This document shows positions 8,310 to 17,637 of a DNA stretch of 64,000 bases, in pieces. This DNA is from Roseobacter sinensis (GTDB lineage Bacteria; Pseudomonadota; Alphaproteobacteria; Rhodobacterales; Rhodobacteraceae). The translations under genes were made by a program, and so were the position numbers. Within the stretch, counting starts at the first letter, position 1. Every line of letters begins with the position of its first letter. The notes beneath the pieces are model-generated. The model was not told the origin of the DNA, ran no database searches, and was given only the letters and a program-made list of their open reading frames with translations. Location: the NCBI RefSeq assembly GCF_025755255.1, contig NZ_JALIEB010000012.1, positions 97,911 through 161,910 of the forward strand, in the 5' to 3' direction.

Positions 8310-9071
8310 TCACTCTGCGATGATGACTTCGGTGCCCCAACCGGCGCACTTCTGGCCGAGGTTCCCCGGCAGCGGCTTGTCGGTGATCACGGTAGAGACG
8401 GAGCCCATCGAGGCGATGCGCGCCGGAGCCGTCCGCCCGAACTTGGAGTGATCCGCCACCAGAAGCGATTTGCGGGACTGCGCGATGATCGTCTGGCTGA
8501 CGCCGACCTCCTGGATGTCGAAATCCAGAATGTCGCCGTCTTCGTCCATGGCAGAGCAGCCGATTACCGCAAAGTCGAACTTGAACTGCCGGATCGTGTC
8601 GATCGTCAGCGTGCCGACCAGCCCGCCGTCTGATCGCCGAAACGCGCCACCGGTCACGATGATCTGACATTCGGGGTTGTCGATCAGAATATTGGCAATG
8701 TTCATGTTGTTGGTCACAACCATCAGATCGCGGTGCTGTAACAGCTCGCGTGCGACCGCCTCGGTGCTGGTGCCGATGTTCAGAAAGACCGAACACCCCT
8801 CCGGGATCTGTGCCGCACAGGCCCGCGCCATCGCGAGCTTGGAGTCCTGGTTGAGGGTGCGTCGCTCTTCATACTCGATGTTCGTTGTGCCCGACGGAAG
8901 GATCGCGCCGCCATGCACACGTTCGAGTTTGTTCGCTTCTGCGAGCTCGGTCAAATCGCGCCGGATCGTTTGCAGCGTGACACCGAAATGCTCCGCGAGG
9001 CCCTCGACCGTAACCTTGCCGTCCCGTTGCGCGATTTTCAGGATGTCCGGGTGCCGAAACGTCTGCGACAT
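8310..9071 (-). CDS. glpR: DeoR-family repressor GlpR (glycerol-3-phosphate regulon)
   Basis: A 253-residue repressor with an N-terminal DeoR helix-turn-helix (LAEHFGVTLQTIRRDLTEL, residues ~29-47, followed by the HGGA linker) and a DeoRC sugar-phosphate sensor domain (NIGTSTEAVA; DFDIQEVGVSQTII). By family and by divergence from glpD it should release DNA on binding glycerol-3-phosphate. The ATG at 9071 is chosen because GGAGGAG sits just upstream on the minus strand; an in-frame extension of 66 codons upstream has no such site and would run through the probable operators. It converges with the creatininase gene. Confidence 0.9.
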   Translation of the reverse strand: MSQTFRHPDILKIAQRDGKVTVEGLAEHFGVTLQTIRRDLTELAEANKLERVHGGAILPSGTTNIEYEERRTLNQDSKLAMARACAAQIPEGCSVFLNIGTSTEAVARELLQHRDLMVVTNNMNIANILIDNPECQIIVTGGAFRRSDGGLVGTLTIDTIRQFKFDFAVIGCSAMDEDGDILDFDIQEVGVSQTIIAQSRKSLLVADHSKFGRTAPARIASMGSVSTVITDKPLPGNLGQKCAGWGTEVIIAE

Positions 9072-9097
9072 GCTCTCCTCCTGCCTGCTGGCTACCT

Positions 9098-9115
9098 GAA
9101 ATATAGCGATATTTC
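9098..9115. promoter_or_regulatory. 18-bp palindrome upstream of glpR
   Basis: The sequence GAAATATAGCGATATTTC is a 7+7-bp perfect inverted repeat around a 4-nt centre, 26 nt before the glpR start. Its AT-rich arms stand out from the surrounding GC-rich DNA, so it is a candidate operator or promoter element for glpR. Confidence 0.45.
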
Positions 9116-9267
9116 CATCTCTATCTTTGTGTGCCGCGAAACCCCGCTGCAATCGGCCGTGGGGGTTGCGCGCCGATGCCTCGTGGCCGAAGGGATCTCG
9201 CCCTTGCGTCTGCCCTTTGCAAGCGTTGCTGAGCGGACGCAGGTGGCATCTGGCGCAGGCGGCGATC

Positions 9268-9290
9268 AAAAACGAACATAAACGAAAAAA
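9268..9290. promoter_or_regulatory. Candidate GlpR operator upstream of glpD
   Basis: Two AACGAA direct repeats lie exactly 10 bp apart (9271 and 9281) inside an A-rich tract. The left copy extends to ACGAACATA, which equals the right half of the enterobacterial GlpR consensus. It lies 70-93 bp before the glpD start in the 289-bp glpR-glpD intergenic region. The remaining part of that gap shows no open reading frame that I would call a gene. Confidence 0.5.
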
Positions 9291-9360
9291 ACCGCTTGAT
9301 CACGATCATCGGCTGCGATACCCATTCGGCACCGATGAAACACGAAGTTGGGAGGGTTTT

Positions 9361-10965
9361 GTGTCGTCGCCGTCTGAGCATTCCAAGACATACGACCTTT
9401 TCATCGTGGGTGGCGGCATCAACGGCTGCGGTATCGCGCGGGATGCGGCGGGCCGCGGGTTGAGCGTGGCCCTGGCCGAGATGAACGATCTCGCCTCCGC
9501 GACCTCATCGGCCTCGACCAAGCTCTTTCACGGCGGGCTGCGGTATCTGGAGTATTTCGAGATCAACCTCGTGCGCCACGCGCTGGCAGAGCGGGAAGTG
9601 CTGCTGAAGGCGATGCCGCACATCAGCTGGCCGATGCGCTTCGTGCTGCCATATCACAAGGATATGCGCTTTGAAGGCTCGACGCCGACATCGCGCATTC
9701 TCAACACGATCATGCCCTGGATGAAGGGGCGCCGCCCGGCCTGGCTGATCCGCCTCGGCTTGCTGCTCTACGACAATCTGGGCGGCCGCAAGATCCTGCC
9801 CGCCACCAAGACGCTGAACCTCAAGGGCTCCGTCGAGGGTGCGCCGATCGAAGATCGGTTCGAAAAGGCCTATGAGTACTCGGATTGCTGGATCGAGGAC
9901 TCCCGCCTCGTTGTGCTGAACGCGCGCGATGCCGAGGCCCGCGGCGCCGACGTGATGGTGCGCACCAAGGTGATCAGTGCCGCGCGCGTAGGCGATCTCT
10001 GGGAGATCGCGGTCGAGGAGACCGAGACGGGCGACACGAGGACGATCCACGCTCGGATGCTGATCAATGCAGGCGGTCCGTGGGTTGGCGACATCATCCA
10101 GCAGAAAGTTCGGATCAATTCGACCGAAGGGGTGCGGCTCGTCCGGGGCAGCCATATCGTGACACGAAAGCTCTACGATCACGACAAATGCTATTTCTTC
10201 CAAGGAACCGATGGGCGCATCATTTTCGCAATACCCTACGAGACCGATTTCACGCTGATCGGAACCACCGATGCCGAGCACGATGACCCGAGCGTCAAAC
10301 CGGTCTGTACCGAGGGGGAGCGGGACTATCTTCTGAACTTCATCAACCAATATCTGAAAGAGGACATCACCGCCGACGATGTGGTCTGGAGCTACTCCGG
10401 TGTGCGCCCGCTCTATGATGACGGGGCCAGCAGCGCGACGGCGGCAACGCGAGACTACACCCTGAAGGTCGATGATGCCGGCGGCGCACCGATCCTCAAC
10501 GTGTTTGGCGGCAAGATCACGACGTATCGCAAACTCGCAGAGGATGCGATGGACAAGATCGTCCCGTTCTTTCCCGGCACCTCGGGCCATTGGACGGCCG
10601 GTGTGCCTCTGCCTGGCGGGGATTTTGCGGTCGATGGGTTCGAGATGCTGGTCACACGCCTCAAGGAGAACTTCGCGTTTCTTTCGGAGTTTTGGGCGCG
10701 GCGGCTCGTGCGGGCCTATGGCACGGAGGCCTGGGATGTGCTCGGCGACGCCGAGGTCGAGGCGGACCTCGGCCAAAGCTTTGGCGCAACGCTGACCGAA
10801 CGCGAGCTGCACTGGTTGCAGAAGAACGAATATGCCCGTACCGCTGAGGACGTGATCTGGCGGCGCAACAAGCTCGGGCTCAGACTGACACAGGAAGAGA
10901 TCGCTGCATTGGAGACATTCATGCGGTCCGCGACCGCGGAACGCCTTGCCAAGGCAGCAGAATAG
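9361..10965 (+). CDS. glpD: Aerobic glycerol-3-phosphate dehydrogenase
   Basis: A 534-residue membrane-associated FAD enzyme oxidising sn-glycerol-3-phosphate to dihydroxyacetone phosphate and reducing quinone. The dinucleotide fold FIVGGGINGCGIARDAAGRG is at residues 13-32. ATSSASTKLFHGGLRYLEYF, GTTDAEHDDPS and NVFGGKITTYRKLAEDA are GlpD signatures. GTG at 9361 is preferred because GGGAGGG ends 5 nt before it; upstream in-frame codons cross the operator region. First gene of the glp operon, followed 12 nt later by glpS. Probably induced when GlpR leaves the operator upstream. Confidence 0.93.
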   Translation: MSSPSEHSKTYDLFIVGGGINGCGIARDAAGRGLSVALAEMNDLASATSSASTKLFHGGLRYLEYFEINLVRHALAEREVLLKAMPHISWPMRFVLPYHKDMRFEGSTPTSRILNTIMPWMKGRRPAWLIRLGLLLYDNLGGRKILPATKTLNLKGSVEGAPIEDRFEKAYEYSDCWIEDSRLVVLNARDAEARGADVMVRTKVISAARVGDLWEIAVEETETGDTRTIHARMLINAGGPWVGDIIQQKVRINSTEGVRLVRGSHIVTRKLYDHDKCYFFQGTDGRIIFAIPYETDFTLIGTTDAEHDDPSVKPVCTEGERDYLLNFINQYLKEDITADDVVWSYSGVRPLYDDGASSATAATRDYTLKVDDAGGAPILNVFGGKITTYRKLAEDAMDKIVPFFPGTSGHWTAGVPLPGGDFAVDGFEMLVTRLKENFAFLSEFWARRLVRAYGTEAWDVLGDAEVEADLGQSFGATLTERELHWLQKNEYARTAEDVIWRRNKLGLRLTQEEIAALETFMRSATAERLAKAAE

Positions 10966-10977
10966 TGGGGGACGGAC

Positions 10978-12065
<1,088 letters not shown>

Positions 12066-12066
<1 letters not shown>

Positions 12067-13150
12067 TGGCCAAGATCACGCTCGACAATCTGGCGCATTC
12101 CTATTTTCCCGCCCCCAAGTCGGAAGACGATTTCGCCCTCAAGGAGCTGAACCACGACTGGGTGGATGGCGAGGCCTACGCGCTGCTGGGCGCCTCCGGC
12201 TGCGGCAAGTCGACCCTGCTCAACATCATCTCGGGGCTGCTGCACCCCAGCCAGGGGCGCATTCTCTTCAACGATCAGGATGTGACGTATGCGCCGACAG
12301 CCGAGCGCAACATCGCCCAGGTCTTCCAGTTCCCGGTGGTCTACGACACGATGACCGTGCGGGACAATCTGGCCTTTCCCTTGCGCAACCGCGGCGCCGA
12401 TCCGAACTATGTCGCAAGCCGTGTGCAGCAGATCGGCAAGATGATCGGCATGGAGGCGGAGCTCGACCGCAAGGCGCGCGGGCTCACGGCGGACGCCAAG
12501 CAGAAGATCAGCCTCGGCCGGGGCATGGTGCGCGAGGACGTGAATGCGCTGCTCTTTGACGAGCCGCTGACTGTGATCGACCCGCACATGAAGTGGGAGC
12601 TCCGCACCCAGTTGAAATCGCTGCATCACGAGTTCGGCCACACGATGATCTACGTCACACACGACCAGACCGAGGCGCTGACCTTCGCCGACAAGGTTGT
12701 GGTCATGTATGACGGCCGCGTCGTGCAGATCGGCACGCCGCAGGAGCTCTTCGAGCGCCCGGCTCATACCTTTGTTGGCTATTTTATCGGCTCGCCGGGC
12801 ATGAACGTTTTCGATGCCAAGATCGACGGGGCGACCGCCCAGATCGCGGGCGTCGAGGTGCCGCTGGGCGCGGGCTACAAGCCCGCGTGCGGCAAGCTGC
12901 AGGTCGGTGTGCGCCCCGAATACGTGAAGGTGACGGCCGATGGCACCGGCGTGCCGGCGCGCGTTCTGCGGGTCGAAGACGTGGGGCGGCACAAGATCGT
13001 CCGGCTCGAAATCGACGGCGCGCAGTTGAGCGCTATTGCGGGCGAGGGGGATGTCATCCCCGAGATGAACCCGCATGTCACCTTCGATCCCGAGGGGATC
13101 AACGTCTATGCGGATGACTGGCGCGTGGCGCCCGCGGGGGAGGCCGCCTG

Positions 13151-13151
<1 letters not shown>
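12066..13151 (+). CDS. glpT: Glycerol ABC transporter ATP-binding protein GlpT
   Basis: A 361-residue CUT1-type ATPase, partner of GlpS. Walker A is GASGCGKST (42-50), Walker B is ALLFDEPLTVIDPH, and the H-loop YVTHDQ (196-201) is intact. The signature that should read LSGGQ is LTADAKQ (140-146) followed by KISLGRGMV, so it is degenerate. This is the reverse of GlpS, and the pair should have one competent and one degenerate nucleotide site. A C-terminal TOBE domain is present (VGVRPEYVKVT). The gene overlaps glpS and glpP by one base each. The name follows rhizobial use; it is not the E. coli glycerol-3-phosphate antiporter GlpT. Confidence 0.9.
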
Positions 13152-14022
<871 letters not shown>

Positions 14023-14023
<1 letters not shown>

Positions 14024-14916
14024 TGTCCGATACAACCATTCAAGCGCCTGGCGCGGCGCGCATTCCGGGTAAGGTGACCGGCGAATCCACCGGAGTGGCC
14101 CGCCGCCGCGCGCCTCGGGTGAACCGCTCAGCCATCGTCATGGGGCTCTACCTGCTGTTCCTGATGTTGCCGATCTACTGGCTCTTGAACATGAGCCTGA
14201 AGACCAACACGGAGATTGTCAGCTCCTTCTCGCTCTGGCCGCAAAACCTGACGTTCCAGAATTACGTCAAGATTTTCACGGATGAGAGCTGGTACATCGG
14301 CTATATCAACTCGCTGATCTATGTGGTGATGAACACCACGATCAGCCTCGCCGTGGCGCTGCCTGCAGCCTATGCCTTCAGCCGCTACAGCTTCATGGGC
14401 GACAAGCACCTGTTCTTCTGGCTGCTCACCAACCGCATGGCGCCACCTGCGGTCTTCGCACTGCCGTTCTTCCAACTCTATTCCTCGGTGGGTCTCTTCG
14501 ACACGCATATCGCGGTGGCGCTGGCGCATTGCCTCTTCAACGTGCCGCTGGCGGTCTGGATCCTCGAAGGCTTCATGCGCGGCGTGCCCAAGGAGATCGA
14601 CGAGACGGCCTATCTCGACGGCTATTCCTTTCCGAAATTCTTCGTGAAGATCTTCATGCCGCTGATCTCCTCCGGTATTGGTGTGGCAGCCTTCTTCTGC
14701 TTCATGTTTAGCTGGGTGGAACTGCTCTTGAGCCGAACGCTGACGACCGTGGATGCCAAGCCCATCGCGGCGATTATGACTCGGACCCAAGGGGCCGCAG
14801 GCATCGACTGGGGTGTGCTGGCGGCGGCAGGTGTGCTGACCATCGTGCCGGGGGCGCTGGTGATCTATTTCGTGCGCAATTACATCGCCAAGGGCTTCGC
14901 CTTGGGGAGGGTGTGA
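14023..14916 (+). CDS. glpQ: Glycerol ABC transporter permease GlpQ
   Basis: A 297-residue MalG-type permease, partner of GlpP. Hydrophobic segments start with IVMGLYLLFLMLPIYWLL near residue 40, and the EAA loop reads DETAYLDGYSFPKFFVKIFM. The ATG at 14023 overlaps the glpP stop (TGATG); a GTG three bases earlier is also possible because the GGGA motif lies 6-9 nt before both. In rhizobial operons the next gene follows closely, but here 552 bp of palindromes and a nuclease gene separate glpQ from glpU. The name follows rhizobial use and is not the glycerophosphodiesterase GlpQ. Confidence 0.9.
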
Positions 14917-14941
14917 TGCAACGTTTTGTTAACCAAGAAAA

Positions 14942-15009
14942 CGTCATCCTCGGGCTTGACCCGAGGATCTTTGTGGCCGGAGCTCCTCGGGTCAAGCCCG
15001 AGGATGACG
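14942..15009. repeat. Double-palindrome element, upstream copy
   Basis: A 68-bp composite. Its left half contains ATCCTCGGG-CTTGA-CCCGAGGAT (14946-14968, perfect 9-bp stem). Its right half contains TCCTCGGG-TCAAG-CCCGAGGA (14984-15004, 8-bp stem). The halves are also inverted copies of each other, so the unit can form two small hairpins or one long one around the spacer TTTGTGGCCGGAG. It begins 25 nt after the glpQ stop. A copy about 85-90% identical, including the spacer, lies at 15374-15440. Read as protein, the unit gives LGLDPRI and KPEDD peptides. Confidence 0.88.
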
Positions 15010-15033
15010 GTGGCAGTTTAACCGTCGCGGGAG

Positions 15034-15056
15034 GTCCTTGGGTCAAGCCCAAGGAC
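15034..15056. repeat. Single palindrome just before the GIY-YIG start
   Basis: A perfect 9-bp stem GTCCTTGGG / CCCAAGGAC with the same TCAAG loop as the flanking elements, ending 16 nt before the nuclease ATG. Compared with the neighbouring palindromes two stem pairs are changed in a compensatory way (CTCGGG/CCCGAG becomes CTTGGG/CCCAAG), so pairing is preserved while sequence varies. No T-run follows, so it is not a typical terminator. Confidence 0.8.
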
Positions 15057-15072
15057 GAGGGTGGTGGAACAC

Positions 15073-15363
15073 ATGGCGCAGAACCCCGCAGTTTACATCG
15101 TCACCAACCGCCCGGGTGGGACCCTCTATATCGGCATGACCGGAAACCTGCGTCATCGCGTGTGGCAGCATCGCACGCATGCGCTTCCGGGCTTCACCGA
15201 TCGCTACAACCTCGAACGTCTGGTGTGGTTCGAACTGCATTCCGAGATGCGGGTTGCCATTCAACGGGAGAAGTCGCTCAAACGATGGCGACGGGCCTGG
15301 AAAGTCGCACTAATCCAGGAGAGCAATCCTGGCTGGCGCGATCTATGGCCGGAACTCTTTTAA
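15073..15363 (+). CDS. Small GIY-YIG nuclease family protein
   Basis: A 96-residue single-domain GIY-YIG endonuclease-fold protein. The GIY element is AVYIVTN with Y8, and the YIG element is LYIGMTGNL with Y19 and G21. The expected arginine is R27 or R29 and His33 lies in RVWQH. The metal-binding glutamate is E66 in AIQREKSLKRWRRAW, and the protein ends in a conserved-looking NPGWRDLWPELF. All catalytic positions are present, so it is not obviously decayed. ATG at 15073 is preferred over GTG at 15061 because it places the GIY strand at residue 8. It lies between glpQ and glpU, bracketed by palindromic repeats. Domain assignment is firm; function of this small subfamily is not established. A DNA repair or repeat-processing role is possible. 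Confidence 0.88.
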   Translation: MAQNPAVYIVTNRPGGTLYIGMTGNLRHRVWQHRTHALPGFTDRYNLERLVWFELHSEMRVAIQREKSLKRWRRAWKVALIQESNPGWRDLWPELF

Positions 15364-15373
15364 GGATGCGCCG

Positions 15374-15440
15374 CGTCGTCCTCGGGCTTGACCCGAGGAC
15401 CTCTGTGGCTGGAGATCCTCAGGTCAAGCCCGAGGACGAC
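15374..15440. repeat. Double-palindrome element, downstream copy
   Basis: A 67-bp homologue of the element at 14942-15009. GTCCTCGGG-CTTGA-CCCGAGGAC (15378-15400) is a perfect 9-bp stem, followed by spacer CTCTGTGGCTGGAG and TCCTCAGG-TCAAG-CCCGAGGA (15416-15436, one mismatch). It starts 10 nt after the nuclease stop and ends 28 nt before glpU, so it brackets the nuclease gene in the same orientation as the upstream copy. Confidence 0.88.
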
Positions 15441-15468
15441 ATCACTCTTACGGACGGAGTCTGCTGAC

Positions 15469-15741
15469 ATGGCCTGGATGGCATGGACGATACCCACTGC
15501 AATCTTCTTTGGCGTGATTGCTTGTCTGTTGATCATCTTCACGATCCTCGCCATCAAATACCCGGAGACGCCCCGCGTGGGCATTCTCCGCATCGAAACA
15601 ACGCGGGGTGATCGTCTGTTCATCACGCTGTTGGGCTCAGCCTTCATCAATCTGATCTGGCTGGGTCTGGAGGTCGCACCGCAGCCCTATGCGCTGCTCG
15701 CGTGCCTTGTCTATGCCGTGGCGGTGTTCCGCTGGGTGTAG
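15469..15741 (+). CDS. glpU: DUF2160 small membrane protein GlpU
   Basis: A 90-residue inner-membrane protein of the DUF2160 family, found in rhizobial-type glycerol transport operons between glpQ and glpV and called glpU there. Two or three hydrophobic segments are visible: IPTAIFFGVIACLLIIFTIL (8-27), LFITLLGSAFINLIWLGL, and a C-terminal ALLACLVYAVAVFRWV. The role is unknown; it may assist assembly of the GlpPQ channel. The ATG is preceded by CGGAGT. Short, but supported by position, size and membrane character. Confidence 0.85.
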   Translation: MAWMAWTIPTAIFFGVIACLLIIFTILAIKYPETPRVGILRIETTRGDRLFITLLGSAFINLIWLGLEVAPQPYALLACLVYAVAVFRWV

Positions 15742-15815
15742 GGTCAGGAAGACGGGGTCGTCCGAATATCGGGCGGCTCCGAAAAATAGTTCAATAACGT
15801 CTTGGGAGGACACAC

Positions 15816-17543
15816 ATGAACTTTTCTTTGAAATCAACCACAGCCGTGGGAGCGTTGGTCACATCGCTTCTGGCGGTGCCGGCCTGGGCGGACATGGACG
15901 CCGCCATGGAGTTTCTCGACAATGAGATTGCCGGCCTCTCGGTACTGAGCCGGGAAGAGCAGGAAGCCGAGATGCAGTTCTTCATCGACGCGGCCGAGCC
16001 GTTCCAGGGCATGGAGATCAAGGTCGTCTCCGAGACCATTACGACGCACGAGTATGAAAGCCAGGTGCTGGCTCCGGCCTTCACGGCGATCACCGGTATT
16101 CAGGTCACGCACGACCTCATCGGCGAAGGTGACGTGGTCGAGAAGCTGCAGACACAGATGCAGTCGGGCGAGAACATCTATGACGCCTACATCAACGATA
16201 GCGACCTGATCGGCACCCACTGGCGCTACCAGCAGGTGCGCAACCTGACCGACTGGATGGCGGGCGAGGGCGCGGATGTGACCCTGCCGACGCTCGATGT
16301 GGACGATTTCATCGGCACCAGCTTCACCACTGGCCCCGATGGCAAGCTCTACCAGCTGCCCAGCCAGCAGTTCGCCAACCTCTACTGGTTCCGCTATGAC
16401 TGGTTCAACGACGAGAAGAATAAGGCCGACTTCCAGGAGGCCTATGGCTATGAGCTGGGTGTTCCGGTCAACTGGTCGGCATATGAGGACATTGCGGAGT
16501 TCTTCACGGGACGTGATCTGAGCCACCTCGGTGTCGAGGGCGAAGTCTTCGGCAACATGGACTACGGCAAGAAAGACCCCTCGCTCGGCTGGCGGTACAC
16601 CGACGCGTGGATGTCCATGGCGGGCATGGGCGACGTGGGTGAGCCGAACGGTCTGCCGGTCGATGAGTGGGGCATCCGTGTGAACGAGAACTCGCAGCCC
16701 ACGGGCTCCTGCGTGGCGCGCGGGGGTGCGACCAACTCGCCAGCGGCTGTCTACGCTGTGACCAAGGCCATCGAATGGCTTCAGAAGTACTCGCCGCCTG
16801 CTGCTGCTGGCATGACCTTCTCCGAAGCCGGTCCGATCCCCGCACAGGGCAACGTGGCCCAGCAGATGTTCTGGTACACTGCCTTCACTGCCGCCACGGT
16901 CGAGCCCGGCCTGCCGGTGATGAATGAGGACGGCACGCCCAAGTGGCGCATGGCGCCGAGCCCGCATGGCGTTTACTGGAAAGAAGGCCAGAAGATCGGC
17001 TATCAGGACGCAGGCTCCTGGACGCTGATGGAAAGCACGCCGGTGGACCGTGCCAAGGCTGCATGGCTTTATGCGCAGTTCGTGGTCTCCAAGACGGTGG
17101 ATCTGAAGAAGTCCGACGTCGGTCTGACCTTCATCCGTGAAAGCACCATCGACAGCGATCACTTCACCGAGCGTGCCGACAAGCTGGGCGGTCTGGTGGA
17201 ATTCTACCGCTCGCCTGCGCGGGTCGCTTGGTCGCCGACCGGCACCAACGTGCCGGACTATCCGAAGCTGGCGCAGCTCTGGTGGCAGAACATCGGGGAT
17301 GCGATGTCCGGTGCGAAGACACCTCAGGAAGCCCTCGATGCGCTCTGCGCCGACCAGGAGCGTGTGCTGGAGCGCCTTGAGCGGGCCGGCGTCCAGGGTG
17401 ATCTGGGCCCGGTCATGAACGAGGAGCAGGATGCGGAGTACTGGTTCGCCCAGCCCGGCGCACCCTATCCGAAGCTCGAGAACGAAGACGAAGAGCCCAT
17501 GACCGTCAGCTATGACGAGCTGATCAAGTCCTGGGAAAACTAA
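15816..17543 (+). CDS. glpV: Glycerol ABC transporter substrate-binding protein GlpV
   Basis: A 575-residue periplasmic binding protein, large for the CUT1 class and matching the GlpV type. A signal peptide (MNFSLKSTTAV to VPAWA) is cut before DMDAAMEF. The mature protein carries extracellular-solute-binding blocks such as DLIGEGDVVEKLQTQMQSG and a Trp/Tyr-rich ligand region (YQLPSQQFANLYWFRYDW). It delivers glycerol to GlpPQ. GGGAGGACACAC precedes the ATG at 15816. The gene is followed by a strong intrinsic terminator, so binding-protein mRNA may exceed glpK mRNA. Confidence 0.9.
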   Translation: MNFSLKSTTAVGALVTSLLAVPAWADMDAAMEFLDNEIAGLSVLSREEQEAEMQFFIDAAEPFQGMEIKVVSETITTHEYESQVLAPAFTAITGIQVTHDLIGEGDVVEKLQTQMQSGENIYDAYINDSDLIGTHWRYQQVRNLTDWMAGEGADVTLPTLDVDDFIGTSFTTGPDGKLYQLPSQQFANLYWFRYDWFNDEKNKADFQEAYGYELGVPVNWSAYEDIAEFFTGRDLSHLGVEGEVFGNMDYGKKDPSLGWRYTDAWMSMAGMGDVGEPNGLPVDEWGIRVNENSQPTGSCVARGGATNSPAAVYAVTKAIEWLQKYSPPAAAGMTFSEAGPIPAQGNVAQQMFWYTAFTAATVEPGLPVMNEDGTPKWRMAPSPHGVYWKEGQKIGYQDAGSWTLMESTPVDRAKAAWLYAQFVVSKTVDLKKSDVGLTFIRESTIDSDHFTERADKLGGLVEFYRSPARVAWSPTGTNVPDYPKLAQLWWQNIGDAMSGAKTPQEALDALCADQERVLERLERAGVQGDLGPVMNEEQDAEYWFAQPGAPYPKLENEDEEPMTVSYDELIKSWEN

Positions 17544-17559
17544 GTCTCTGACCCATCAG

Positions 17560-17592
17560 CCGGGGCGCACCAGTTGCGCCCCGGTTTTTTTT
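17560..17592 (+). terminator. Intrinsic terminator between glpV and glpK
   Basis: A perfect 10-bp GC stem, CCGGGGCGCA / TGCGCCCCGG with a 5-nt loop, is followed directly by eight T residues. This is the clearest rho-independent terminator in the window. Since glpK follows on the same strand 45 nt later, it probably attenuates rather than fully separates glpK from the transport genes. Confidence 0.85.
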
Positions 17593-17637
17593 GTGGGCAG
17601 ATTGCCCGCCACAGTTCAATGACATCCGGGGGGAGCC

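Noticed and set aside
9072..9269. 66-codon upstream extension of GlpR
   Set aside because: It lacks a ribosome-binding site, crosses the candidate operators, and the internal ATG has GGAGGAG at the right distance.
15034..15056. Palindrome as a rho-independent terminator of glpQ
   Set aside because: No T-tract follows, several sibling palindromes share its loop, and transcription is expected to continue to glpU.
14913..15467. Open frame of 184 codons running from the glpQ stop through the palindromes
   Set aside because: It reads through both repeats (LGLDP/KPEDD peptides) and overlaps the GIY-YIG gene in another frame. It has no domain, and its openness follows from the repeat composition.
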